Assembly (NCBI RefSeq): GCF_003053845.1
Contig: NZ_QAYG01000006.1
Span: 236,145-300,144, forward strand
Reading direction: 5' to 3'
DNA from: Breoghania corrubedonensis
Lineage (GTDB): Bacteria; Pseudomonadota; Alphaproteobacteria; Rhizobiales; Stappiaceae
DNA: 64,000 nucleotides
Position numbers and translations under genes: made by a program. The notes beneath the pieces were generated by a model. The model did no database searches and was not told the DNA's origin. It worked only from the letters and a program-made list of their open reading frames with translations. Shown in pieces: positions 9,300 through 18,373 of this stretch. Position 1 is the first letter of the stretch, and each line of letters begins with the position of its first letter.

Positions 9300-11351
9300 A
9301 TGTCCGCTCCGCACGATGCCCTGCTCCGCCCGCTGACGATCAAGGGGCTCACGATCCGCAACCGGATCATGAGCACCAGCCACGCGCCCTCTTATGGCAA
9401 GGACGGACGGCCGCAGGAGCGCTACCAGCTCTATCACGAGGAAAAGGCCAAGGGCGGCATCGGGCTCACCATGTTCGGCGGGTCGTCGTCGGTCTCGCCC
9501 GACAGCCCGGCTGCGCCGTGGAACCAGATCTCGGTCGCCGATGACGGGGTGATCCCGCATTTCCGCGCTTTTTCCGAACGCATCCATTCCCACGGCGCGG
9601 CGCTGATGGTGCAGCTCACGCACATGGGGCGGCGCACGCGCTGGGATACGGAGAACTGGCTCGCGACCGTCTCGCCCTCGCGCGAACGGGAACCGGCAAG
9701 CCGGTCCATCCCGAAGGAGATGGAGGACACCGACATCGCCCGGGTGGTGGCCGATTTCGCCGCCGCCGTTCGCCGTTGCAAGGAGGGCGGGCTCGACGGA
9801 TGCGAACTGTCCGCCGCCCACGGGCATCTGATCGACCAGTTCTGGAGCCCGGCCACCAACAAGCGGACGGACGAGTACGGCGGAAGCCTGGAAAACCGCA
9901 TGCGCTTTTCTGTTCAAGCGCTGGAGGCGGCGCGGGCGGCGGTGGGCGACGACTACATCATCGGCATCCGCATGTCGGGCGACGAACTGATCGACGACGG
10001 GCTCTCGCACGAGGATTGCCTGACGATCGCGCGCACGCTCACCGAGCGGGGGCTGGTGGATTTCGTCAATCTTATCGGCGGGCAGGCGCGCGATCACATC
10101 GCGCACGCGATCTCGTTGCCGAACATGTCGTTTCCGGTCGCGCCCTTTCTGGCGCTCGCCAGCGCGATCAAGCGCGAGGTTGGCGTTCCGGTCTTCCATG
10201 CCCAGCGCATCACCGATCTGGCGACGGCGGCGCGCGCGGTGGAGGAAGGCCATATCGACATGGTGGCGATGACGCGGGCCCATATCGCCGACCCGCATAT
10301 CGTGAAGAAGCTGATGGAGGGGCGGGCCGACGATATCCGCCAATGCGTCGGCGCGGGCTATTGCATCGACCGGATCTATGCCGGCAACGACGCCCTGTGC
10401 ATCCAGAACGCGGCGACGGGACGGGAAGCCTTCATGCCGCACGTGATCGCCAAGGCGGAGAAGGCGCGGCGTGTGGTGGTGGTCGGTGGCGGTCCGGCGG
10501 GGCTCGAAGCCGCGCGGGTGTCGGCCGAACGCGGGCATCATGTCGTGCTGTTCGAGAAGGACACCACGCCCGGCGGGCAGGTGAGGATTGCGGCGAAGGC
10601 GACATGGCGTGAGGCGTTGACCGGCATTACCCGCTGGCTCTTCCTGCAGGCGGAAAAGAAGGGCGTCGATATCCGTCTCGCCACGGAAGCGACGGCGGAC
10701 GCGATATCCGCCGAGACGCCGGACGTGGTGCTGATCGCGAGCGGCGGGACGGCGAACCGTGGCTCCATTCCGGGTGCTGAACTGGCGCATACGACGTGGG
10801 AGGTGCTGACCGGCGCGGTGGAGCCGGCCGAAAGCATTCTGGTCTATGACGGCACGGGTCAGCATCACGCGCCTTCGTGTGCCGAGGTGTTGGCGAAGAA
10901 GGGCGCGCTGGTCGAGATCGCGACGCTCGACCGGATGGTGGGCGAGGAGATCGGCGGTACCAACCAGCCGATCCACCTTCGTGAGCTTTACAAGCTTGGT
11001 GTGATCCTGTCGCCGAACCTCCAGCTCATCGAGATCTATCCTGAAGGCAACAAGCGGGTCGCGGTGCTGCGCAACGAATACACGCTGGAGGAAGAGGAAC
11101 GTCTGGTCGATCAGGTTGTGGTGGAATTCGGCACGCTGCCGGTCGACTGGCTTTATCGCGATCTCAGAGAGACATCCGTCAATCGCGGCGAGACGGATCT
11201 GGACGCGCTGCTCTCAGGTCGGCCGCAGCCCTCGGTGGAGGGGCTCAACGGGGCTGGCGGTTTCGCGCTGTTCCGGCTCGGCGATGCGGTCGCGGGTCGC
11301 AACATTCACGCCGCGATCTACGACGCGGCCCGGCTCTGCAAGGATCTGTGA
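9300..11351 (+). CDS. dgcA: Dimethylglycine demethylase subunit DgcA (old-yellow-enzyme/TMADH family)
   Basis: A 683-residue NADH:flavin oxidoreductase/trimethylamine dehydrogenase family protein, the size of Pseudomonas DgcA. An N-terminal FMN TIM barrel (about 8-345) carries the family segment ATNKRTDEYGGSLENR (185-200). A C-terminal FAD/NAD-like domain starts at VVVVGGGPAGLEAA. With dgcB, etfA and etfB downstream, the likely reaction is demethylation of dimethylglycine to sarcosine. Cys349, Cys355 and Cys367 align with three of the four cysteines that bind 4Fe-4S in TMADH, but the second position is Ala352, so the canonical cluster is incomplete. N-methylproline demethylases are close relatives; the adjacent sox and gbc genes favour dimethylglycine. 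AAAGGAAG precedes the ATG. Confidence 0.9.
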   Translation: MSAPHDALLRPLTIKGLTIRNRIMSTSHAPSYGKDGRPQERYQLYHEEKAKGGIGLTMFGGSSSVSPDSPAAPWNQISVADDGVIPHFRAFSERIHSHGAALMVQLTHMGRRTRWDTENWLATVSPSREREPASRSIPKEMEDTDIARVVADFAAAVRRCKEGGLDGCELSAAHGHLIDQFWSPATNKRTDEYGGSLENRMRFSVQALEAARAAVGDDYIIGIRMSGDELIDDGLSHEDCLTIARTLTERGLVDFVNLIGGQARDHIAHAISLPNMSFPVAPFLALASAIKREVGVPVFHAQRITDLATAARAVEEGHIDMVAMTRAHIADPHIVKKLMEGRADDIRQCVGAGYCIDRIYAGNDALCIQNAATGREAFMPHVIAKAEKARRVVVVGGGPAGLEAARVSAERGHHVVLFEKDTTPGGQVRIAAKATWREALTGITRWLFLQAEKKGVDIRLATEATADAISAETPDVVLIASGGTANRGSIPGAELAHTTWEVLTGAVEPAESILVYDGTGQHHAPSCAEVLAKKGALVEIATLDRMVGEEIGGTNQPIHLRELYKLGVILSPNLQLIEIYPEGNKRVAVLRNEYTLEEEERLVDQVVVEFGTLPVDWLYRDLRETSVNRGETDLDALLSGRPQPSVEGLNGAGGFALFRLGDAVAGRNIHAAIYDAARLCKDL

Positions 11352-11355
11352 CGCC

Positions 11356-13248
11356 ATGGCCGGGGCGCTCGCCGGCTGGCTGACGGTTGGGCTGCTCGTT
11401 GCGGCCGTCGTGATCGCCGTGCACCATTCGCGGCGCTGGCGTGCCGGGGCGGCGGCCGAGGTCGATCTGGTCGCAGGGCTCAAGGCGTTGCCGAAGCGCT
11501 ATCTCGTCGATGTGCATGATGTGGTTGGGCGCAAGCCGTTCAACGCGCGCTTTCATGCGCTGACTGCGGGCGGCTTTCTCGCCTCGCTGGTGCTGCTGGT
11601 TCTCGCCGTCGTGCCGTGGTTTCGCGGGCCTCTCCTTTGGGGGCTCGCGGCGTTGGCGCTCGCTCTCATGCTTGCCGGGGCGTTGATGGTCGGCTGGCGG
11701 CGTCACGTCGTGAAGCCGACGGAGCTTTCCGGTGGCCGCTTCGCGCGCCTGCCGGTCTCGCTGATCGCCTATGCGGCGGGACTGCTGGTCGTGGCGCTTG
11801 ATCGCGTGGCGGGCGGTGCGTTGCCGCATGGCGTGACGCTGGTGCTCGCGGGTGTCGGACTGTTTGGCGGCGCGGATCTGCTGGTCGGTGTCGGGAGGGG
11901 GCCTCTCAAGCACGCGCTTCATGGTGCGCTGTATCTCGTTGCTCATCCTCGGCCCGGGCGATTTTCAGGTCGGGACCGGGGAGGAGAACGGAAGCGTGAC
12001 AGCGCGCTCGCCCCGCTCAATCTCGACGACGCGAAACTCGGCGTGGAAGTGCCGCTCGACTTCGCCTGGAACCGGCTCCTCGGTTTCGAGGCCTGTGTCC
12101 AGTGCGGACGGTGCGAGAGCGTGTGCCCGGCCTACGCTGCCGGGCTGCCGCTCAATCCCAAGGCGCTGATACAGGATCTCGTCGGCGCGATGGAGGGCGG
12201 CGCGGCGGATTATGCCGGTCATGGCCACCCGGGGCGTTCTGTGGCGGGAGCGCGCGGGCCGCACCTGCCGGTGGTGGGAGAGGGCGCGGCGATCCATCCA
12301 AATACGCTGTGGGCCTGCACCACGTGCCGTGCCTGCGTCGATGCCTGCCCGATGATGATCGAGCATGTGGATGTCATCGTCGATCTGCGCCGGTTCGAGA
12401 CGCTGGAGAAGGCGTCCGCCCCCGGCAAGGCGCCGGGCGTGCTTGAGGAGCTGCGCATCGCGGACAATCCCGGCGGTTTTCCTGCGGTGCGCCGCATCGA
12501 CTGGGCGTTCGATCTCGCGCTGCCGCTGGCGCGCGAGCGGGAGAAATTTGACGTTCTGCTCTGGCTCGGCGATGCGGCCTTCGATCTGCGCGGGCAACGC
12601 TCGCTGCGCGCATTCATCCGGCTTTTGAAAAAGGCGGGTGTCGATTTCGCGGTTCTTGGCGAGGATGAACTCGATTGCGGCGATCTCGCCCGCCGGCTCG
12701 GCGACGAGGCGACGTTTCAGGATTTAGCCCGGCGCAACATCGCGAGGCTGGAAGGCCTGTCCTTCCGCCGCATCGTGACGATGGACCCGCACGCGCTGCA
12801 CGTCATCAGGAACGAATACCCCGCCTTTGGCGGGGCGTTCGAGGTGGTTCATCACACCGCGTTGCTGCTGGAGCTGGTGGAAGGCGGACGTCTTACGCTG
12901 GGATCGCTGTCGGGCACGCTTACCTATCACGACCCCTGTTATCTGGGACGCTACAACGGCGTGACGGAGGCGCCACGCCGGTTGCTCGACATGCTGGGCA
13001 TGGAGCGCCGCGAAATGGAATTTTCCGGCCTCGCCTCGCGCTGCTGCGGCGGGGGAGGAGGCACGTCTGTTACCGATGTCGCTGGAGACCGCCGCATTCC
13101 CGACGTGCGGATGGAGCAGGCGCGCGAAACCGGAGCGGCCTGCATCGCTGTCGCCTGTCCCAATTGCACGGTGATGCTGGAGGGCGTCGTCGGGCCTCGT
13201 CCGGAGGTGAAGGAGATCGCGGAATTGGTGCTGGAGGCGACGGAATGA
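11356..13248 (+). CDS. dgcB: DgcB: membrane Fe-S/CCG-domain electron-transfer partner of DgcA
   Basis: A 630-residue heterodisulfide-reductase-like protein. The N-terminal about 190 residues contain several hydrophobic helices. Then come two 4Fe-4S motifs, CVQCGRCESVCP and CTTCRACVDACP, and a C-terminal CCG region with DPCYLGRYNG, SRCCGGGGG and ACPNC. This matches the DgcB family, which passes electrons from dimethylglycine oxidation toward the respiratory chain. The ATG at 11356, four bases after the dgcA stop, is chosen; the longer open frame runs back through dgcA. The stop overlaps etfA (ATGA). Confidence 0.9.
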   Translation: MAGALAGWLTVGLLVAAVVIAVHHSRRWRAGAAAEVDLVAGLKALPKRYLVDVHDVVGRKPFNARFHALTAGGFLASLVLLVLAVVPWFRGPLLWGLAALALALMLAGALMVGWRRHVVKPTELSGGRFARLPVSLIAYAAGLLVVALDRVAGGALPHGVTLVLAGVGLFGGADLLVGVGRGPLKHALHGALYLVAHPRPGRFSGRDRGGERKRDSALAPLNLDDAKLGVEVPLDFAWNRLLGFEACVQCGRCESVCPAYAAGLPLNPKALIQDLVGAMEGGAADYAGHGHPGRSVAGARGPHLPVVGEGAAIHPNTLWACTTCRACVDACPMMIEHVDVIVDLRRFETLEKASAPGKAPGVLEELRIADNPGGFPAVRRIDWAFDLALPLAREREKFDVLLWLGDAAFDLRGQRSLRAFIRLLKKAGVDFAVLGEDELDCGDLARRLGDEATFQDLARRNIARLEGLSFRRIVTMDPHALHVIRNEYPAFGGAFEVVHHTALLLELVEGGRLTLGSLSGTLTYHDPCYLGRYNGVTEAPRRLLDMLGMERREMEFSGLASRCCGGGGGTSVTDVAGDRRIPDVRMEQARETGAACIAVACPNCTVMLEGVVGPRPEVKEIAELVLEATE

Positions 13249-14465
13249 AGATGCGTCGCGATCCAAGATCCGAGCGCGAGGCGCGTCGATCGACGGGCGG
13301 CGAGCGGCCGCGCTTTTCGCTCATGGTGCTGAAGCCTGCCGTCGGGCGCCTGCGCCGCAGTCCCAGGATCGTGCGCCAGGCCGCAACGGTCTCGATATCG
13401 CCGCGTCTCAGGATCGCGTGGAATGGCAGGGTCGCTCCGCAGGCAAGCGGGGCTGTGCTTGCCGCACGCGCGCCTGTCGAAACCATGCGTGTCGTCGCCG
13501 AGCCCGCGTTTCATGTGCTTGTCGTTCCGGACACGGATGGCGAAGGCGGATTGAGCGAGATCGACCGTCAATTGATCGCGGCCGGCCGCTCGTTGGCCGA
13601 TTCCGGTGGCGGCGCGGTTTGCGCGCTTGCGCTGCAAGGCGGGGACGATCTCGGCGGAGCGGGAGCCGACCGCGTTATCGCTGTCACGGGCATCGAACCG
13701 CTCGCCTACGATCCGGAAGGCCGGACTGCGGCCGTCCTGACAGCGATCGCGATCCTGTCGCCGCGCCACGTACTCTTTGCCGAGACACCCGATGGGTCCG
13801 ATATCGCGCGCCGGGTGGCGGCGCGGCTGGGCGAGCGGTTGTTTGCTGGCGCAGATGCGCTGGAGGCGGGATCGGACGGAGACACGCGGGCGCTCAGGCG
13901 GGCGCAGGGCGGCAGTCTGGCGCAATCGGCGAAGCTGCCGCGGCTTGTTTCGATCATGCCGGATGCCTTCCCTCTCCACGCGGGACTGCCACATGAAGGA
14001 CGTCCGCTCGACGAGGTGCCGATGGGGGCGGCGGACCGACGTATCTCGGCTTCCCGGCCTCTGACGGTCGACCCCGATACGATCGCGCTGGAGGAGGCCG
14101 ATTTCCTGTTGAGCGGCGGCAATGGCGTCACCGACTGGCAAGGCTTCGCGGACCTTGCGGAAGCGCTCGGCGCGACGCGGGCGGGGAGCCGCGTCGTTTG
14201 CGATCAGGGCCATCTGCCGCGTGAACGCCAGGTAGGTGCCTCCGGCACGTTGGTGACGGCGGGCTGCTATTTCGCGCTCGGGATTTCCGGTGCGCCGCAG
14301 CATCTGCAGGGGATCACGCGCGTCGGCCATGTGGTGGCGGTCAATACCGATCTCCATGCGGAGATGATCAAGCGGGCCGATCTCGCCATCGTCGCGGATG
14401 CGCAGGCAGTGATGCCGGCGCTGATCCGCCTGCTGGCCGAACGCAAGGGAGGGGGCGATGATTAG
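13245..14465 (+). CDS. etfA: Electron transfer flavoprotein alpha subunit dedicated to the Dgc system
   Basis: A 406-residue EtfA-type protein. The C-terminal FAD-binding signature is visible as GCYFALGISGAPQHLQGI followed by VAVNTDLHAEMIKRADLAIVADA. The N-terminal 55 residues are basic and unlike housekeeping EtfA, as in the Etf pairs linked to dgcAB in Pseudomonas. The ATG at 13245 overlaps the dgcB stop. It pairs with the next gene and probably shuttles electrons from DgcA and DgcB. Confidence 0.88.
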   Translation: MKMRRDPRSEREARRSTGGERPRFSLMVLKPAVGRLRRSPRIVRQAATVSISPRLRIAWNGRVAPQASGAVLAARAPVETMRVVAEPAFHVLVVPDTDGEGGLSEIDRQLIAAGRSLADSGGGAVCALALQGGDDLGGAGADRVIAVTGIEPLAYDPEGRTAAVLTAIAILSPRHVLFAETPDGSDIARRVAARLGERLFAGADALEAGSDGDTRALRRAQGGSLAQSAKLPRLVSIMPDAFPLHAGLPHEGRPLDEVPMGAADRRISASRPLTVDPDTIALEEADFLLSGGNGVTDWQGFADLAEALGATRAGSRVVCDQGHLPRERQVGASGTLVTAGCYFALGISGAPQHLQGITRVGHVVAVNTDLHAEMIKRADLAIVADAQAVMPALIRLLAERKGGGDD

Positions 14466-15246
14466 AGTGGCGGCGCTTCTCTCGATTGGCCGGCACCCCG
14501 CAAGCGGGCGGGCGCGGCGCGCCGGGCTCGATGCCCGGGGGCTCGAACTGGCGCTGCGGATGCCAAATGCGGAAGTCCGTGCCTTTCATGCGGGCGATCC
14601 GCACGCGGCGAGCTTGCGCGACTATCTCGGCATGGGGCTTGAAACGCTGAATGTCCTCAACGTCGCGCCGGGCTGCGATCCTGTGCCGGCTCTGGTCGAG
14701 GCGTTGCGCGGCGTCGGCCCCGATCTGATTATCTGCGGCATGCGCGCGGAGGCGGGGGAGGGGAGCGGGATGGTGCCCTATCTGATCGCCGAGGCGTTGG
14801 GCCATGCGGTTGTCTGCGACGCGGCCGCGATCGAATGCGCGTCCGGCACGGCGCGCGTGGTGCAGGGGCTGCCGCGCGGACGCAGGCGGGAGGTCGTGGT
14901 TACGCTACCCGCGGTCGTCCTCGTCAATAGTGCGGCGCCGGCCGCCCGCGCTCCCGCCTTTGCCAGGGCACGGCGTGGCCGGATCGTCCCGCATCCGGTG
15001 GAGGCCCGCGAGGATGCGTTTCTCGCGGCCTGCGAGATGCGGCCCTGGCGCGCGCGACCGAAACGGATGGCGGTGCCTTCCGGGGGCTCCGCCCAGGAGC
15101 GGATGAAGGCGCTGACGGAGGCAAAGGCGGGGGAGGGACGGTTGCTCGTGAACCCCGTGCCCGAGGAGGCCGCGCGCGCGGTCCGCGACTATCTCGTCGA
15201 GAAGCGCTTTCTTCGCGGTGCGGGTGATGGCGATGGGCGCGGCTGA
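14458..15246 (+). CDS. etfB: Electron transfer flavoprotein beta subunit dedicated to the Dgc system
   Basis: A 262-residue EtfB-like protein that overlaps etfA by 8 bases. The middle segment GPDLIICGMRAEAGEGSGMVPYLIAEALG (seen in part) corresponds to the family AMP/FAD-domain signature, and the C-terminal AARAVRDYLVEKRFL tail is typical of Dgc-linked EtfB. It is more divergent than housekeeping EtfB. It forms the heterodimer with the preceding EtfA and ends the dgcAB-etfAB unit. A weak hairpin (ccgcag/ctgcgg, 15317-15339) follows. Confidence 0.82.
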   Translation: MIRVAALLSIGRHPASGRARRAGLDARGLELALRMPNAEVRAFHAGDPHAASLRDYLGMGLETLNVLNVAPGCDPVPALVEALRGVGPDLIICGMRAEAGEGSGMVPYLIAEALGHAVVCDAAAIECASGTARVVQGLPRGRRREVVVTLPAVVLVNSAAPAARAPAFARARRGRIVPHPVEAREDAFLAACEMRPWRARPKRMAVPSGGSAQERMKALTEAKAGEGRLLVNPVPEEAARAVRDYLVEKRFLRGAGDGDGRG

Positions 15247-15347
15247 CCGGTCCGCCAGTGGCGCCGTCCTGCCGCCACCTGCGACGCTGCGAAGGTCACG
15301 TATCGGAAGGGGGCTGCCGCAGGTGCGAGGCGGCTGCGGGCAAAACT

Positions 15348-15376
15348 TGTCGGTTCCAGAAAACACTCTGTCGCAA
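15348..15376 (+). promoter_or_regulatory. Candidate operator upstream of gbcA: TGTCG direct repeats
   Basis: TGTCGGTT at 15348 and TGTCGCAA at 15369 are direct repeats with a 21-base period, 77 bases upstream of gbcA. The period equals that in front of dgcA. The 206-base gap between etfB and gbcA contains no gene, so gbcA very likely starts its own transcript here. Confidence 0.5.
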
Positions 15377-15452
15377 ATGAGTAACCGGCATCGATTGCGC
15401 GGGATGACAATCGGTCGCAGTTCTGGTTCCCAAGCATCGGGGAGCGTTTGGC

Positions 15453-16745
15453 ATGACGGTCCATCCAACGGTCGAGGAATTGCTGCAAAGACGCGAGCAG
15501 GGCCACAGCCTGGAGGCGCCGCTCTATACGCGTGCCGACGTCTTCGATCTGGACATGGACGTGATCTTCCGCCGCCACTGGATCTTCGTCGGGGTGGAAC
15601 CGGACGTGCCGGAGCCGGGCGATTGCATGACGGTGGAGGTTGGCGCCAGCTCGGTGCTGATCCTGCGCGGCGAGGACATGCAGATCCACGCCTTCCACAA
15701 TGTCTGCCGTCATCGCGGGGCACGGCTCGTCACGGCCGAGAAGGCGACCATCGGCAACATCGTGTGCCGCTATCACGGCTGGACCTATGGCGAGACCGGC
15801 GCGTTGCTCTTCGCCGAGCATATGGGACCCGAATTCGATACGTCCTGCCACGGGCTGAAGCCCGTCCATCTGCGCACGCTCGCTGGGCTCATTTTCATTT
15901 GTCTCGCTGCCGAGGCGCCGGATGATTTCGACCGCATGGCCGAGACGATAGCGCCCTATATCGGCCCGCACGATATCGCCAATTCCAAGGTCGCCTATTC
16001 CTACGATCTCATCGAGGAGGGCAACTGGAAGCTGACGATGGAAAACAACCGCGAGTGCTATCACTGCGCGGGCAACCACCCCGAACTGACCATACCGCTG
16101 CAGGCCTACGGTTTCGGTTTCGCGCCCGACGAACTCGACGCGTTTCATCGCGCCGATGCCGCAAGCTACGAGGGAGCGCAGGCGTCGGCGAGCGCGCGCT
16201 GGACCGAAATGGGGCTGCCCTCGGCAGAGCGCGAGGAACTGCTGAACGCGACGGGCTTTCGGGCAGAACGGCTGGTGCTTTCGGGGGCGGGCGAGTCCCA
16301 CACCCTCGACACACGCAGGGCATGCGGCAAGCTGATGGCCGATTTCACGCAGGCCGACCTCGGCGCGCTGTCCTTCTGGACCCAGCCCAACTCCTGGCAC
16401 CACTTCATGGCTGATCACGCTGTGACCTTCATGGTGATGCCGCTGGCCCCGAATCGCACGCTGGTGCGCACGAAGTGGCTGGTTCACAAGGACGCCGCCG
16501 AGGGGCGCGACTACGATCTGGAAAATCTCATCCGGGTCTGGACCGCGACCAATCAGCAGGACGCGGACCTTGTCGCATTGACGCATGGCGGCGTATCGGA
16601 ACCGGCCTATGAGCCGGGGCCCTATTCCCGCTTCACGGAAGGCCTGGTGGAGAAATTCTGCCAGTGGTACGTCGCCCGGATGTCGCGGCATCTGCTCGAT
16701 GCAGCCCTTCGCATGCCGGCCGGTGCGCCGGTGGCGGCAGAGTGA
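15453..16745 (+). CDS. gbcA: Glycine betaine monooxygenase, Rieske oxygenase subunit (GbcA)
   Basis: A 430-residue Rieske non-haem iron oxygenase. The 2Fe-2S motif is Cys85, His87, Cys105 and His108 (CRHRGARL and CRYHGW). Mononuclear iron ligands His204 and His209 lie in ENNRECYHCAGNHPEL. This matches GbcA, which with GbcB removes the first methyl of glycine betaine as formaldehyde, giving dimethylglycine. GGGGAG precedes the ATG. Stachydrine and hydroxyproline-betaine demethylases are close relatives; the dgc, sox and proVWX neighbours favour glycine betaine. Confidence 0.9.
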   Translation: MTVHPTVEELLQRREQGHSLEAPLYTRADVFDLDMDVIFRRHWIFVGVEPDVPEPGDCMTVEVGASSVLILRGEDMQIHAFHNVCRHRGARLVTAEKATIGNIVCRYHGWTYGETGALLFAEHMGPEFDTSCHGLKPVHLRTLAGLIFICLAAEAPDDFDRMAETIAPYIGPHDIANSKVAYSYDLIEEGNWKLTMENNRECYHCAGNHPELTIPLQAYGFGFAPDELDAFHRADAASYEGAQASASARWTEMGLPSAEREELLNATGFRAERLVLSGAGESHTLDTRRACGKLMADFTQADLGALSFWTQPNSWHHFMADHAVTFMVMPLAPNRTLVRTKWLVHKDAAEGRDYDLENLIRVWTATNQQDADLVALTHGGVSEPAYEPGPYSRFTEGLVEKFCQWYVARMSRHLLDAALRMPAGAPVAAE

Positions 16746-16818
16746 CGATGACAGAGAATGATTGTGTCGGGGATCGTGCCGGTTCGCCGGGCACTTCGAG
16801 CAGAAGGACACGTCCGCC

Positions 16819-17925
16819 ATGCTGCTTCAGCCACCACCGCGAGATGTTCGGGAATTCGAGGCCGTGCTGCCCGAGTGGAACCCGGATGTGGATGACATGC
16901 TCGTCTGCCGTCAGGTCCGCGAGGAGACGCACGACGTCAAGACGTTCGTCTTTTCCGCGCGCTACCCCTGCCAGTTCCGCTTCCGGCCCGGGCAGTTCCT
17001 GACGTTTGACCTGCCGCTTGAGGGCGGAATGATCCAGCGCTGCTACACGATTTCCGCCTCCGCCGCGCGGCCCTTCCGGGCGACGATAACGGTGAAGCGC
17101 GTGCCGCGCGGACCGGGCTCCAACTGGCTGCATGACAATCTCAAGCCGGGCTCCGAGATCCGCGCCGTCGGACCAATGGGCGAGTTTGTGCCGGATCTGT
17201 TTTCGGAGAAGAAATGGCTGCTGCTTTCGGCCGGAAGCGGCATCACGCCGCTGATGTCGATGGCACGCACGGCAGCGGATCTCGGCGATGACCGCGACAT
17301 CATCTTCCTCCACGCGGCCCGAAGCCCGCGCGACATCATCTTCCGGCAGGAACTCGACATGATGGCGCGCCAGCAGGAGGGCATGCGGTTGGCGCTTATC
17401 TGCGAGAGCCTGTCTGAGGAAAAGAGCTGGCCCGGGCTGACCGGGCGGCTGTCGAACGTGATGCTCCAGCTGATCGCGCCCGATCTCGATGAGCGCGAGG
17501 TCTATTGCTGCGGACCGGAGCCGTTCATGGAAGCGGTGAGGGTCATGCTTGTCGAACTCGGCTACGACATGGAGCGCTATCACCAGGAGAGCTTCGACTT
17601 CGCCGTCATGGAGGAGGAAGAGCCATTCGAGATGCCGGTCGTCGATGACGGGGTCGAGCATGCGACGTTTCGGGTGGAACTCGCGCGAAGCGGTCAGGTT
17701 CTGGAATGTGGGCCGGACATGACCATCCTGAACGCGGCGCGCGCGGCCGGCTTGCGGTTGCCGTCCTCATGTGCGCGGGGGCTTTGTGGAAGCTGCAAGA
17801 GCCACATGGTGTCGGGCTCCGTCGACATGAAGCACGGCGGCGGCATCCGCCAGCGCGAGATCGACCAGGGCCAGATCCTGCTGTGCTGTTCCAGGCCGAC
17901 TTCGGACGTGGTGATCGACCGGTAG
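16819..17925 (+). CDS. gbcB: Glycine betaine monooxygenase, reductase subunit (GbcB)
   Basis: A 368-residue electron-transfer partner of GbcA, near the 366 residues of Pseudomonas GbcB. Residues about 25-125 form the FAD-binding barrel (RCYTISASA), 130-245 the NAD-binding domain (LLLSAGSGITPLMSM, YCCGPEPFMEAV), and 285-368 a plant-type 2Fe-2S ferredoxin with Cys318, Cys323, Cys326 and Cys356. The ATG at 16819 is preferred, with AAGGA upstream; an in-frame start at 16762 adds 19 residues unlike the family. The gene follows gbcA by 73 bases. Confidence 0.92.
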   Translation: MLLQPPPRDVREFEAVLPEWNPDVDDMLVCRQVREETHDVKTFVFSARYPCQFRFRPGQFLTFDLPLEGGMIQRCYTISASAARPFRATITVKRVPRGPGSNWLHDNLKPGSEIRAVGPMGEFVPDLFSEKKWLLLSAGSGITPLMSMARTAADLGDDRDIIFLHAARSPRDIIFRQELDMMARQQEGMRLALICESLSEEKSWPGLTGRLSNVMLQLIAPDLDEREVYCCGPEPFMEAVRVMLVELGYDMERYHQESFDFAVMEEEEPFEMPVVDDGVEHATFRVELARSGQVLECGPDMTILNAARAAGLRLPSSCARGLCGSCKSHMVSGSVDMKHGGGIRQREIDQGQILLCCSRPTSDVVIDR

Positions 17926-17955
17926 GGGGCACGGAGACAGAGATCGGTGCGTGGG

Positions 17956-18250
17956 GCCCATCCTTCGAGACGGCGCTGTCGGCCCTCCTCAGTGTCTGGC
18001 CCGGAATTGGTGTTATGGTACGTGCGTGCTGCAATATCGACGTTTGTCCCTGTAGAGAGCCACAGGCACCATTGTCATCCCCGCGCAGGCGGGGATCCAG
18101 TAACCACTGAACTTTCTTATAGAATTGACTGGCAGCTCTCACGGGGTGCTGGATCCCCGGCTGCGCGGGGATGACAGCCAGGGGCAAGCCGCACGCATTT
18201 CGGCCCAGACACTCAGGAGCGCTCGCAAGAGCGCGTCTTGAAGGATGGGC
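17956..18250. repeat. Nested double inverted repeat (two REP-type families)
   Basis: Outer arms at 17956-18003 (starting gcccatccttcgagacg) and 18202-18250 are imperfect inverted copies. Inner arms at 18073-18100 and 18149-18176 are 28 bases long with one mismatch, and each is itself a hairpin (atccccgc-gcag-gcggggat). Both motif types resemble dispersed intergenic repeats of alphaproteobacteria. The element fills most of the 450-base convergent gap between gbcB and proX and may act as a two-way transcription barrier. Confidence 0.8.
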
Positions 18251-18306
18251 GACGTGCTCACGTCAAACCATGAAACGCTCTAGTCATCTCCAGACAGTCC
18301 CGGAAA

Positions 18307-18338
18307 CGAAAAAGACCGGGCACGCGGGGCGCCCGGTC
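18307..18338 (-). terminator. Rho-independent terminator of the proVWX operon
   Basis: Perfect 8-bp stem (gaccgggc 18314-18321, gcccggtc 18331-18338), followed on the minus strand by TTTTTCG. It lies 36 bases past the proX stop and correctly oriented for the minus-strand operon. Confidence 0.85.
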
Positions 18339-18373
18339 CTGTCTTTTCCCGAAAAGGGCTATCGACGCGTGGC

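Noticed and set aside
15189..16820. 543-codon minus-strand frame opposite gbcA
   Set aside because: Antisense shadow of gbcA with its Rieske motifs intact on the other strand.
18073..18176. CRISPR array
   Set aside because: Only two inverted, not directly repeated, copies; this is a REP-type element.
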